A DNA stretch of 64,000 nt from assembly GCA_002415025.1 (NCBI GenBank), contig DIBR01000015.1, positions 112,411 through 176,410 of the forward strand, written 5' to 3'. Below are positions 1-8,300 of the stretch, in pieces. Position numbers and translations under genes: made by a program. This stretch comes from Spongiibacteraceae bacterium UBA5047. GTDB lineage: Bacteria > Pseudomonadota > Gammaproteobacteria > Pseudomonadales > Spongiibacteraceae. Positions within the stretch are counted from its first letter, which is position 1. Each line of letters starts with the position of its first letter. The notes under the pieces were generated by a model. That model did no database searches. It saw only the letters and a list, made by a program, of their open reading frames with translations, and was not told the origin of the DNA.

Positions 1-228
1 TGCCGGCAGCCACCAGCCATGCAGGCGCGTTCCGTCACCGCTGTGCAACCACACATCTTCGTATGCCAACTGCCAATTTGCCGGTGTAGAAACCATCACT
101 GACGACGGATAGAACAGCAAACTGCTGCAGCCACTCACAAACAACAACAGCAGCGCAGCCGCAGTTCTAAGTGCGACTTTCACAGGCAGATGGAGCAGAC
201 GCCGATGATTCAGAAATAGTGACGCCAT
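1..228 (-). CDS. Alpha/beta hydrolase lipoprotein, N-terminal part
   Basis: Only the N-terminal ~76 codons lie in the window; the gene continues past base 1. From an ATG at 228 the protein has a basic start, a leucine-rich hydrophobic stretch and a lipobox (VSGC), so it is probably a lipoprotein. After the anchor come a tyrosine-proline segment and a DGTRLHGWWLPA-like segment, typical of the first strand of YfhR/BAAT-like alpha/beta hydrolases. The start overlaps the end of the DUF4105 gene by about 19 bases, which suggests co-transcription. A GTG at 183 is an alternative start but would shorten the basic region. The catalytic residues are outside the window, so the substrate cannot be guessed. 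Confidence 0.6.
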   Translation of the reverse strand, partial: MASLFLNHRRLLHLPVKVALRTAAALLLLFVSGCSSLLFYPSSVMVSTPANWQLAYEDVWLHSGDGTRLHGWWLPA

Positions 229-2129
229 TGCAGCGACACCTCCTCCCCTGCGCGACTGTCCTGCAGCTGCCGCGTCCAGCTCAATCGCAGCCCCTGGTTC
301 ACACTCAACGACCGCTGAATGCGCACGCTGGCCTGATTGCGGTCTACGCCGTTGATAAAACGATAGTGCTGCCCCTCAACGCTGGCAGCAAAACCCTCAA
401 ACTGCCAGCCAAAACGGGCGGCAAGGCCCGGCGCGAACTGCCAGTTATCCTGGAAAACCTCGCTGTATTCCAGCCTGGCAGTCGCCAGCAGGGAAGCCGT
501 TGCCCCCAACAGGCGCCAGCTACCACCGGCGCCACCCTGGGCAAAGCTCGATAAACGGTCATCGCCGACGAGTGGCCGCTCGGCGCCTGCCTTTGCCTGC
601 CAGCTCACGGGGCGGAAAAACCGATCACGCGCCGCCAGCGAACGGATATCGAGAATATCCAGTGACTGTAAGCGGGTAGACCCGCCGTCGGTTTTGCGCA
701 CTACCGCGCGCAGCATATTCAGCGAAGCGGCTTCCGGATAGGCGCTAACAGGGTCCAGCAAGTCGTGATAGGTCAGCCTCACATCCAGCTCGCTGTAACC
801 CTGATGTGCTGCGCCGCCGCGAACCGATTCACCGCGCGCCAATCCCCACTGTGCGGTGCCATGCCCGCGGTCGGGCCGCTCCGGGAGCGGCACCGGCGAC
901 AACCCGGCTACACCGCGCGGAAAAGCATTCAGGCTGCGCAGCAGTGCAAAACTTTTTGCTGCCACGCCCTCATCGCGTGCCTCCCGATTGTAGCGATACC
1001 GCAGCAAGCGGTACGCCGCCAGCACCATCCGGTATTGTCGCTCTGGCGCATGCAGGCTGAACTCGGCGCTCTCTGCCAGCGCCGGATTGTCAGCCAGCCG
1101 CAGCACCAGAGTCTGCTCCGCCTGGCCAAGGTCATCAAGCAAGCTGCTCAACTCATTCTGGCGTGAAGGGCGGTAAGTGACATCCGACACCAGATTCGCA
1201 GCTTGCACAGAGCGCACGGTGTCCACCGGAATAGCATGCAAACTGAAGCCGCTGGTCAGGTTAAGGCTTGGCCGCGCCACTTCCAGTAACTCCAGCAATC
1301 GGAAGGAGCAGTTTTCGTCCATAAAGTAGTAATCGATGTTGATGTCGCGCAGCTCCCAAACATGGGCCATCAAACGCTCCAACTCGTCATCGCTCAAACT
1401 CAGTTCATATTCCCAGATGTCCCGATTTTCCAGCCGCGAATATTCCTGCAATTTTTCCACATACGATTGCAGGCTAAACAATCCGCGGTAGCCACCCGTC
1501 ATTCCCCGCCAGGCAAATAAAAGGCTGTTATCGTTGGGCGGCACATGGGCCGCGTAGTTGATTGCATGCGACAACAGGGCCGATTCCGCGCGGTCGCCGG
1601 CGGGGTCTACCCGCAAAAAAGTGTGCCCGTACATGGATGAGGGGCTATTGAGATAACTGGCAGCAAACACTAACGCGATGGAGCCCGCGTCAATTTGCGA
1701 ACGCCACCGCTCATAGTCGGGGCAGTGGCTCGTGATGCCAGCTTCCAGCAAACCCTGCTCTTGCAACCACGATGTGCGTGCAACAAAACGGCAACGCAAT
1801 GCGGGAGTCGACGCCAGACGCTCTATAGATGCCAGCAATTCGCTGTGAGGGTTGCGCGGCCCGTCTTCAGCGAGAAAAAAGGCAGGGTCGTCAATATAGC
1901 TGGCGTTGCGGTAACCCGCATTCCGGCGCTTGCCGTAGTGAAGCAACGCCAACCACTGGGGATGTCGCGCGAGCACTTCGAGTGACGCCTTCGAGCGAAG
2001 GTCAATAGAGGCAGGTGTGGCCAACTGCGCAACCGACGAGGTCGAACTCAACAGGCCAAGGTGCAGCGCCACCAGCCATATAGCAACAGGCGCACCTGCG
2101 AACAGGCGCCGCAATATATTCACCATCAT
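210..2129 (-). CDS. DUF4105 (Lnb N-terminal periplasmic domain) protein
   Basis: A 639-aa exported protein. Residues 1-35 form an N-terminal hydrophobic signal or anchor. The DUF4105 core spans about residues 95-330 and shows the family hallmarks: SPSSMYGHTFLRVD with His169, and the DENCSFRLLELLE segment with Cys274. The pairing of these conserved His and Cys residues suggests an NlpC/P60-like fold; this is a family-based inference. The C-terminal third (about 430-639) has alternating polar and hydrophobic strands ending in RHYF, which could be a small outer-membrane barrel. Function in bacteria is uncharacterised. The next gene downstream is a lipoprotein hydrolase with an overlapping start. 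Confidence 0.8.
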   Translation of the reverse strand: MMVNILRRLFAGAPVAIWLVALHLGLLSSTSSVAQLATPASIDLRSKASLEVLARHPQWLALLHYGKRRNAGYRNASYIDDPAFFLAEDGPRNPHSELLASIERLASTPALRCRFVARTSWLQEQGLLEAGITSHCPDYERWRSQIDAGSIALVFAASYLNSPSSMYGHTFLRVDPAGDRAESALLSHAINYAAHVPPNDNSLLFAWRGMTGGYRGLFSLQSYVEKLQEYSRLENRDIWEYELSLSDDELERLMAHVWELRDINIDYYFMDENCSFRLLELLEVARPSLNLTSGFSLHAIPVDTVRSVQAANLVSDVTYRPSRQNELSSLLDDLGQAEQTLVLRLADNPALAESAEFSLHAPERQYRMVLAAYRLLRYRYNREARDEGVAAKSFALLRSLNAFPRGVAGLSPVPLPERPDRGHGTAQWGLARGESVRGGAAHQGYSELDVRLTYHDLLDPVSAYPEAASLNMLRAVVRKTDGGSTRLQSLDILDIRSLAARDRFFRPVSWQAKAGAERPLVGDDRLSSFAQGGAGGSWRLLGATASLLATARLEYSEVFQDNWQFAPGLAARFGWQFEGFAASVEGQHYRFINGVDRNQASVRIQRSLSVNQGLRLSWTRQLQDSRAGEEVSLQWRHYF

Positions 2130-2169
2130 GGGAGAGTGCGGTGCAGGTTAGCCTGCACCGCCATACTGA

Positions 2170-2652
2170 TTAAGCAGCGTATTTCGCGAGTTGCGCGTCA
2201 GCGCGCAGCAGCTCCATCATAGAGGCCGTAACAGATTCTGCAGTCACAGAATCAGAGGGAAAGAGCGTATTGAAATTGTCGTGCAGCACCGCTTTAAAAT
2301 GCGCCCGGTCGCTGTTTTCAATGCCCATAGATACAGCAACGGCCGTCAGCGCCTCGCCGTCACCGCGTGCGACGTCTTCACTGAATTCGTCCATAATGGC
2401 GCCAAGGTTAATCATCGACTTGCCGCCATAGGTCAGCGCGCCATCGGCTGAACAACCGTTGGTGCCGGACGTCATGCCAAACGTATTATTACCCGAGGTG
2501 CCATTGGTAATCGACGCGACAACATGAATGGGCAGACCCGACTGGCCTTCAAACAACATGTTACCCCAACCACAGCTGTCACCACCGGGCACAACCGCAA
2601 AGCTGCTTGCAGAAGCTGCCGCCAGTACAGAAACCATTAACGTTTTTTTCAT
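2170..2652 (-). CDS. DUF3015 family exported protein
   Basis: A 160-aa protein with a clear signal peptide (MKKTLMVSVLAAASASSFA). The mature part starts with a CGWGNMLFEG segment and continues with NGTSGNNTFGMTSGTNGCSADG, the pattern of the DUF3015 family found in many proteobacteria. Two cysteines (about 27 and 87) may form a disulfide in the periplasm. A GGAG ribosome binding site lies 8 bases before the ATG. Function is unknown. It is probably transcribed on its own or ahead of the DUF4105 gene, which starts 40 bases further on. Confidence 0.85.
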   Translation of the reverse strand: MKKTLMVSVLAAASASSFAVVPGGDSCGWGNMLFEGQSGLPIHVVASITNGTSGNNTFGMTSGTNGCSADGALTYGGKSMINLGAIMDEFSEDVARGDGEALTAVAVSMGIENSDRAHFKAVLHDNFNTLFPSDSVTAESVTASMMELLRADAQLAKYAA

Positions 2653-2785
2653 TGTCTTATCTCCATTAAACCAACCTGAAGCCGCTATTCGAATTATCGG
2701 CGCTATACTACCGCTATCAGACTAGCACAATGACCCATACTGTCCACACCGATGAATTCACGATGGCGACATAGGCTGCGCTTCT

Positions 2786-3226
2786 CTATACGACCTCCAG
2801 CATAAAGGTGACCGGGCCGTCGTTGAGCAATTCGACCTGCATATCGGCACCAAAACGCCCCCCGGCAACCGGCTCGTGCTTCGCCTTCAACAAATCAAGC
2901 AGCGCGTTATAAAGCAACTGCGCGTCAGCCGGCGCAGCGGCGGTAGAAAAACCGGGGCGCAAACCTTTGCGGGTATCGGCTGCAAGCGTGAACTGGGAGA
3001 TCAACAGCAAGCCACCACCGGTATCGCGAAGCGAAGCATTCATGCGCCCTTCGCTATCAGCAAACAGCCGATAATTCAGCAAACGCTCGGCCATTCGTTC
3101 AAGCAACTCGGGGCTATCGTCCCGTTCAACACCGAGCAGCACCAGCATGCCGGCGTCAATAGCGCCAACGCATTCTTCATTCACACTCACGCGCGCGTAG
3201 CGAACGCGCTGCACTAAAGCTTTCAC
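2786..3226 (-). CDS. dtd: D-aminoacyl-tRNA deacylase
   Basis: A 146-aa protein of the usual Dtd length. The enzyme hydrolyses D-aminoacyl-tRNA, and also glycyl-tRNA(Ala), releasing the free tRNA and so keeping D-amino acids out of proteins. The two family active-site motifs are present: SQFTL near residue 77 and NDGPVT near residue 135. The N-terminus MKALVQRV also matches the family. It follows pip with an 18-base gap, and the pip-dtd pair is known from Pseudomonas. Cytoplasmic. Confidence 0.96.
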   Translation of the reverse strand: MKALVQRVRYARVSVNEECVGAIDAGMLVLLGVERDDSPELLERMAERLLNYRLFADSEGRMNASLRDTGGGLLLISQFTLAADTRKGLRPGFSTAAAPADAQLLYNALLDLLKAKHEPVAGGRFGADMQVELLNDGPVTFMLEVV

Positions 3227-3244
3227 TGAGGGAAATATCCTGTT

Positions 3245-4201
3245 TCAGGCTGATTTTTCTGTGAGCCACTCAAGCATGTCCGTCGTCGCATGCACCAGCG
3301 CGTCACTCATGGCGGGTTCGAAAGGCGAGTGCCCGCCGTCGCGAATAATGCGCAGCTCGCTGTCTGCCCAAACAGCATGCAGGCTGTGGGCATTGTCGAG
3401 CGGACACACCATATCGTAGCGACCGTGCACAATAATACTGCGGATGCCGGCCAGCTTCCCGGCTTCATCAATAAGCTGGTTGGGTCTGAGAAAGCCCTGA
3501 TTCACGAAGTAATGCGTTTCCAGCCGGGCCAGCGCCAGGGCATTGTGCGACTCACCCACCGATTCAATAAACCCTGAATGCGGGCGCAGGGTTGAGCAGG
3601 TGGCCTCCCACGTTGCCCAGGCGCGAGCGGCAGCCATGCGCTCAATTTCATTGCCTGAATCAAGAACGCTGTGGTAACTCGCCAGCAAGTCGGTTTGGTC
3701 CGGCACGGCCGCACGCAGTTGCTCCCAGGCTTCAGGAAAAATCCGACTCGCGCCATCGCGATAAAACCAGTCCAGGTCCTGCCGACGACACAAAAACACT
3801 CCGCGCAATACCATGCCCGACACTCGCTCGGGGTGCTGCTCCGCAAAAGCCAGCGCCAGCGTTGCCCCCCAGGAACCGCCAAACAACATACAACGCTCTA
3901 TGTCGAGCTTATCAAGTATGCACAGGATGTCGGCCAGCAGGTCTTGCAGGGTATTGTTGTCGGTGCAGGCGTGGGGCGTAGATTGGCCGGCACCGCGCTG
4001 ATCAAATAACACGATGCGGTATTGCTCGGGGTCAAAGAAACAGCGCCCCCGGGAGTTGCAGCCAGCGCCAGGACCACCGTGCAGGAACAGCACAGGCACA
4101 CCATCGGGGTTGCCGCTTTCCTCAATGTGCAGAACGTGCGGCTCGCCCACGTTCAGGCGCTGCTCGCGATAGGGTTTGATGTCTGGAAATAGTGGCAGCA
4201 C
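3245..4201 (-). CDS. pip: Proline iminopeptidase (S33 family)
   Basis: A 318-aa alpha/beta hydrolase that removes N-terminal proline from peptides. The sequence shows the oxyanion-hole motif HGGPGAG near residue 41, the DQRGAGQS segment, and the nucleophile elbow GGSWGATLAL near residues 108-117. The acid and histidine of the triad fit RYDMVCP and the GGHSPFEP segment near the C-terminus. These motifs separate prolyl aminopeptidase from general hydrolases. The start is a GTG at 4201 with GAGG five bases upstream. It probably forms an operon with dtd. Confidence 0.93.
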   Translation of the reverse strand: MLPLFPDIKPYREQRLNVGEPHVLHIEESGNPDGVPVLFLHGGPGAGCNSRGRCFFDPEQYRIVLFDQRGAGQSTPHACTDNNTLQDLLADILCILDKLDIERCMLFGGSWGATLALAFAEQHPERVSGMVLRGVFLCRRQDLDWFYRDGASRIFPEAWEQLRAAVPDQTDLLASYHSVLDSGNEIERMAAARAWATWEATCSTLRPHSGFIESVGESHNALALARLETHYFVNQGFLRPNQLIDEAGKLAGIRSIIVHGRYDMVCPLDNAHSLHAVWADSELRIIRDGGHSPFEPAMSDALVHATTDMLEWLTEKSA

Positions 4202-4253
4202 AGCAACCTCGAAACAAGCTACGTGTACAGCTTAGCTCAAGGGGGAGCGTTCA

Positions 4254-4288
4254 GCGAATAGCGGGCAGAGAACCCGCCTGCCATTCGC
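4254..4288 (-). terminator. Interrupted inverted repeat after typA
   Basis: On the minus strand, just after the typA stop, the sequence folds into a two-part hairpin: outer arms GCGAAT/ATTCGC and inner arms GCGGG/CCCGC. No U-tract follows, so it is either a weak or factor-dependent terminator or an mRNA 3'-end stabiliser. Confidence 0.35.
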
Positions 4289-4306
4289 GGAAGGTTACGC
4301 GTTCGA

Positions 4307-6136
4307 TTATGCGCCTTTACTCAGCGACATATTGCCTGCGCGCTTGCGCTCGTTCTCTTTCAGGAGCTTTTTGCGCACCCGGATACTCTCCGGCGTTACT
4401 TCAACGAGTTCGTCGTCTTCGATGAACTCCAGCGCCTGCTCCAGCGTGTGACGTATAGGCGGTGACAAGGTCAGCGCCTCATCCGTGCCGGAGGCACGCA
4501 CGTTGGTCAGCTGCTTGGCCTTGGTCGGGTTTACCACCAGATCATTGCCGCGCGAGTGAATACCGACTATCTGTCCTTCGTACACTTCTTCGCCGTGGCC
4601 CAGGAACAAACGACCGCGATCCTGCAGATTATAAAGGCCATAGCTCAGGGTTTTACCTTTCACCATCGACACCAGTACGCCGTTGGTACGGCGACCGACA
4701 TCACCCATTTTGACCGGGCCGTAATGGTCAAAAATACTGGTCAGAATGCCTGAGCCTGAGGTGAGCGTCAGAAACAGTGAACGGAAACCGATCAGCCCGC
4801 GCGAGGGTGCTATAAATTCCAGCTTCACGCGCCCTTTGCCGTCCGGCTCCATATTGGTCAGCTCGGCCTTGCGCAGACCCAGCTCTTCCATGACCGCACC
4901 CTGATACTGGTCTTCAACATCAATAACGACCTGCTCGTAAGGCTCTTGCACTTCCCCGTCGACAATTCTCTGCACGACTTCCGGGCGAGAGACACCCAGC
5001 TCAAACCCTTCGCGGCGCATATTTTCGATCAACACCGACAAATGCAGCTCACCACGCCCCGACACCTTGAATTTGTCAGGAGTGTCACCGGGCTGCACCC
5101 GCAGCGCTACGTTGTGAATCAGCTCTTGCTCAAGGCGCTCCGAGATATTGCGGGTGGTAACGTACTTGCCTTCCTTGCCGGCAAAGGGAGAGTCGTTGAC
5201 CTGGAAGGTCATGCTGACCGTTGGTTCGTCTACCGTCAGTGCCGGCAGCGCCTCTACCTTATCGGGATCACACAAGGTGTCAGAGATACCCAAACCGTCG
5301 ATACCGGTGATGCAGACAATATCCCCCGCGCGCGCCTCTTCCACTTCAACGCGTTCAAGACCCATATACCCCATTACCGACAGCACGCGGCATTTGCGGG
5401 TTTTGCCTTTCGCATCCACAACAACCAGTTGCTGCCCCGGCTTGAGAGTGCCACGGGTAATGCGACCCACACCGATAACACCCACGTAGCTGGAGTAGTC
5501 CAGTGCTGAAATTTGCATTTGCAGGGGCGCCGAATCATCCACGTCCGGTGCGCTTACCTTGTCCACAATCATCTCAAACAGAGGCGTCATGTCTTCGGCC
5601 AGATCATCGGGCTCGGGGCCGGCATACCCGTTCAGCGCAGAGGCGTACACTACGGGGAAATCCAGTTGCTCGTCGGTTGCCCCCAATCGATCAAACAGTT
5701 CAAACACCTGATCGAGAACCCAGTGCGGGCGGGCACCCGGCCGGTCGATCTTGTTCACCACCACAATCGGCTTAAGGCCGCGCTCGAAGGCTTTCTGGGT
5801 AACAAAGCGGGTTTGCGGCATCGGGCCGTCGACTGCGTCCACCAGCAACAGCACAGAATCTACCATCGACAGAACCCGCTCAACTTCGCCACCAAAGTCG
5901 GCGTGACCGGGAGTATCGACGATATTAATGCGGTACCCATTCCACTGGATGGCCGTATTTTTTGCCAGTATCGTAATACCGCGCTCACGCTCCTGATCGT
6001 TGGAATCCATGATGCGCTCGGCGCCCGCATTGCGACGATCCAGCGTACCGGACTGGCTGAGCAACTTGTCTACCAGAGTGGTTTTGCCGTGGTCAACGTG
6101 TGCGATAATCGCGATATTACGAAGATTTTCAATCAT
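4307..6136 (-). CDS. typA: Translational GTPase TypA/BipA
   Basis: A 609-aa ribosome-associated GTPase related to EF-G and LepA. All GTP-binding motifs are visible near the N-terminus: AHVDHGKTTL (G1), RERGITI (G2), DTPGHADF (G3) and NKID (G4). The TypA-specific C-terminal region follows, with the GLIGFRSLFLT and RRTNGVL segments. TypA helps 50S assembly and growth at low temperature or under stress. The length matches the family, and the ATG start gives MIENLRNIAIIAHVDHG as expected. It is a single gene with a long leader of about 160 bases if the TATAAT at 6301-6306 is its -10 element. Confidence 0.97.
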   Translation of the reverse strand: MIENLRNIAIIAHVDHGKTTLVDKLLSQSGTLDRRNAGAERIMDSNDQERERGITILAKNTAIQWNGYRINIVDTPGHADFGGEVERVLSMVDSVLLLVDAVDGPMPQTRFVTQKAFERGLKPIVVVNKIDRPGARPHWVLDQVFELFDRLGATDEQLDFPVVYASALNGYAGPEPDDLAEDMTPLFEMIVDKVSAPDVDDSAPLQMQISALDYSSYVGVIGVGRITRGTLKPGQQLVVVDAKGKTRKCRVLSVMGYMGLERVEVEEARAGDIVCITGIDGLGISDTLCDPDKVEALPALTVDEPTVSMTFQVNDSPFAGKEGKYVTTRNISERLEQELIHNVALRVQPGDTPDKFKVSGRGELHLSVLIENMRREGFELGVSRPEVVQRIVDGEVQEPYEQVVIDVEDQYQGAVMEELGLRKAELTNMEPDGKGRVKLEFIAPSRGLIGFRSLFLTLTSGSGILTSIFDHYGPVKMGDVGRRTNGVLVSMVKGKTLSYGLYNLQDRGRLFLGHGEEVYEGQIVGIHSRGNDLVVNPTKAKQLTNVRASGTDEALTLSPPIRHTLEQALEFIEDDELVEVTPESIRVRKKLLKENERKRAGNMSLSKGA

Positions 6137-6300
6137 TTAAAACTCTACACGGGCGGCCTGCGCCCTATAAGTAACAACGCACCGGTGGGGTTCCGGTGTC
6201 GTCAAAATACGGATTCCTTGAGAGGATTTTCGCCAGAACATTACCTGGAGCAAAGCCTGAACCAGCGGCGAACCGTGCATACGCCTCAAAGGCGGCGCGC

Positions 6301-6306
6301 ATTATA
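6301..6306 (-). promoter_or_regulatory. Candidate -10 box for typA
   Basis: The minus strand reads TATAAT exactly. No good -35 box is found at 16-18 bases, so this is a partial promoter prediction. Confidence 0.4.
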
Positions 6307-6399
6307 GCTGAAAAATCGACCAACTGCGCCGGAAAACTTTTATTAATTCACTCAGTCACAGCGGCTGCCCGACTTCGCCGCCACGGGTTTGCAGACAAC

Positions 6400-6429
6400 T
6401 TGGGAAAACCCCGACATTCCCGCTACAAT
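6400..6429 (+). promoter_or_regulatory. Sigma-70 promoter for the NSS transporter
   Basis: TTGGGA (6400-6405), an 18-base spacer and TACAAT (6424-6429). It sits about 75 bases before the transporter ATG and points the right way. Confidence 0.5.
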
Positions 6430-6503
6430 TCACCGCTTACAAGGCGCAGAACCGCCGAATGCATGTCGCAGAAAACCCATAATAAGCAGGCCCAAGCCAC
6501 CCG

Positions 6504-7844
6504 ATGAATACTCAAACACCTGTCAGCTGGACCAATCGCTGGACCTTTATCCTCGCCGCCACCGGCTCAGCGGTCGGCCTGGGCAATATCTGGAAGTTTC
6601 CCTACATTACCGGTGAATACGGCGGCGGCGCCTTTGTGCTGGTGTATCTGGGCTGCATCTTGCTGGTTGGGGTGCCTGTGATGGTGGCCGAAGTCATGGC
6701 CGGGCGAGCTGCACGCGCCAATCCGGTTGACGCCATGCTCGGCCTCAGCCGCGATGCGGGCGCACCTGCAGCATGGGGATTCGTGGGCCTGGCCGGTGTA
6801 GTTGGCGGCCTGCTGATCCTCATGTTCTACAGCGTGGTTGCCGGCTGGGCGCTGGACTATGTCTGGCAGAGTCTTACCGGCACCTATCAGGCCCAAAGCG
6901 CCGATTCAATTAGTGAAAACTTCGCCTCGCTCACCGGCAGCTTTCCGCGCCAGTGGCTGTGGCAAACCCTGTTTGTCGCCCTAACCGGCGGCATTATTGC
7001 CGCCGGTGTCACCCGAGGGATCGGCCGCGCCGTCGAAATTCTAATGCCGCTTCTGTTTGTATTTTTGCTGATGCTTCTGGGTTACAGCTGGCTGAACGGT
7101 GATTTTGTGCGCGGCTTGGAGTTTATGTACCAGCCCGACTTCGGCAAACTCAGCCGCGAAGCGGTATTGGTGGCAATGGGGCACGCCTTTTTCACCCTGA
7201 GCCTTGGGATGGGCGCCATCATGGCTTACGGTGCCTACATGCCCGGCGAGCATTCCGTGGGCAAAACTGTCATCACCATCGCGGCACTGGACACTGTTAT
7301 TGCACTTGTGGCCGGCATGGCCATCTTTCCGCTGGTATTTGCCAACGGCCTTGAACCCAGCTCCGGGCCGGGACTGATGTTTGTCTCGTTACCGATCGCG
7401 TTTGCCAACATGCCTGGCGGCATGATTTTCGGCTCGCTGTTTTTTATTCTGGTCAGCATTGCCGCCCTGAGTTCTTCTATTTCACTGATCGAACCGGGTG
7501 TTGCCTGGCTCGAACGCCACGGCGTGAAGCGCCGCTGGGGCACATTCGGGGCCGCAGTGATTGGCTGGCTTGGCGGCACTGCCTGTATTTATTCAGGCAG
7601 CTTTTTCGATTTGCTCGACCACATCACCGCCAACTACATCCTGCCGCTGGGCGGACTGTTAATCGCCATTTTTGTCGGATGGATTATGCAGCGACAGACA
7701 GTTGAGACCGCGGCAGGGTTTGAGAACCCGTTGTATTTCAAACTCTGGACGACCGCACTGCGCTACATTGCTCCCGTTGGCATTCTGCTGGTCTTTTTGC
7801 ACAGCATTGGCCTGCTCGACACGTTCATGCAACTTGGCGCCTGA
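6504..7844 (+). CDS. Sodium-dependent transporter, NSS (SNF) family
   Basis: A 446-aa inner-membrane protein of the neurotransmitter:sodium symporter family (LeuT, MhsT, TnaT type), which imports amino acids or related amines with Na+. The TM1 signature GSAVGLGNIWKFPY lies at about residues 17-30 and carries the unwound Na+/substrate site. TM6 and TM8 regions (ALDTVIALVAG, ISIAALSSSISLIEPG) also match. At 446 residues it has the shorter bacterial form with about 11 helices. The substrate cannot be told from sequence. It lies between typA and ntrC, and a small membrane-anchored protein follows after three bases. Confidence 0.93.
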   Translation: MNTQTPVSWTNRWTFILAATGSAVGLGNIWKFPYITGEYGGGAFVLVYLGCILLVGVPVMVAEVMAGRAARANPVDAMLGLSRDAGAPAAWGFVGLAGVVGGLLILMFYSVVAGWALDYVWQSLTGTYQAQSADSISENFASLTGSFPRQWLWQTLFVALTGGIIAAGVTRGIGRAVEILMPLLFVFLLMLLGYSWLNGDFVRGLEFMYQPDFGKLSREAVLVAMGHAFFTLSLGMGAIMAYGAYMPGEHSVGKTVITIAALDTVIALVAGMAIFPLVFANGLEPSSGPGLMFVSLPIAFANMPGGMIFGSLFFILVSIAALSSSISLIEPGVAWLERHGVKRRWGTFGAAVIGWLGGTACIYSGSFFDLLDHITANYILPLGGLLIAIFVGWIMQRQTVETAAGFENPLYFKLWTTALRYIAPVGILLVFLHSIGLLDTFMQLGA

Positions 7845-7847
7845 CCT

Positions 7848-8300
7848 ATGCAGCAACCGCTACGCCTGTTTATTATTTTCTGCCTGCTAATTTTTGGAGC
7901 GCTGTACTACTACGCTTACCAGCAAGACAAACGTCACAGCCAAAAGGCCGATGTGTATCTGAAGCGGGTAATGCAGGATGTCTCGGACTGGCAACCCCAG
8001 TCTCTCTGGTCGCATCTGGCCCCGGCAGCGCGCGAGCGGGTCAGCCGCAAGCAGCTTGAGGCAGTGCTCAAGCAGTATCGTCGCCTGGGGGGATTTATGG
8101 ATATGGATCCACCGCGCTTTTCCAATCTCACCGCCGCCCTGTCAGTATTCGGCAGCGGGCAACAGCTAAGCTACAGCTTTCCTGCCCGTTTCGAGCAGGG
8201 CAGCGCACTGGTGACCGCTACGCTGGATGTGGGTGACGGAACCTACCGGCTGTACAACTTCAGCATCCGGTCAGTGGAACCCAAGGCAACGGCTCGCTAA
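7848..8300 (+). CDS. Small membrane-anchored protein of unknown function
   Basis: A 150-aa protein with one N-terminal transmembrane segment (about residues 5-22, LRLFIIFCLLIFGALYYYAY) and a soluble, probably periplasmic domain. The soluble part (LWSHLAPAARERVSRKQLEAVLKQYRRLGG, then beta-rich SFPARFEQGSALVTATLDVGDGTYRLYNFSI) recalls DUF4019/DUF3887-like folds, but I do not recognise a named family. It starts three bases after the NSS transporter stop, so the two are surely co-transcribed. Its stop codon overlaps the ntrC stop codon on the other strand. Confidence 0.75.
   Translation: MQQPLRLFIIFCLLIFGALYYYAYQQDKRHSQKADVYLKRVMQDVSDWQPQSLWSHLAPAARERVSRKQLEAVLKQYRRLGGFMDMDPPRFSNLTAALSVFGSGQQLSYSFPARFEQGSALVTATLDVGDGTYRLYNFSIRSVEPKATAR

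Larger units (their letters stand above)
6137..6503. other. Intergenic region between typA and the NSS transporter
   Basis: A 367-base gap between divergent genes. It holds a consensus minus-strand -10 element for typA and a plus-strand promoter for the transporter, both listed separately. I see no small gene with a convincing ribosome binding site and no structured RNA. Confidence 0.6.

Noticed and set aside
5513..6307. 264-codon plus-strand frame opposite the start of typA
   Set aside because: Antisense to conserved GTPase motifs; no motif of its own.
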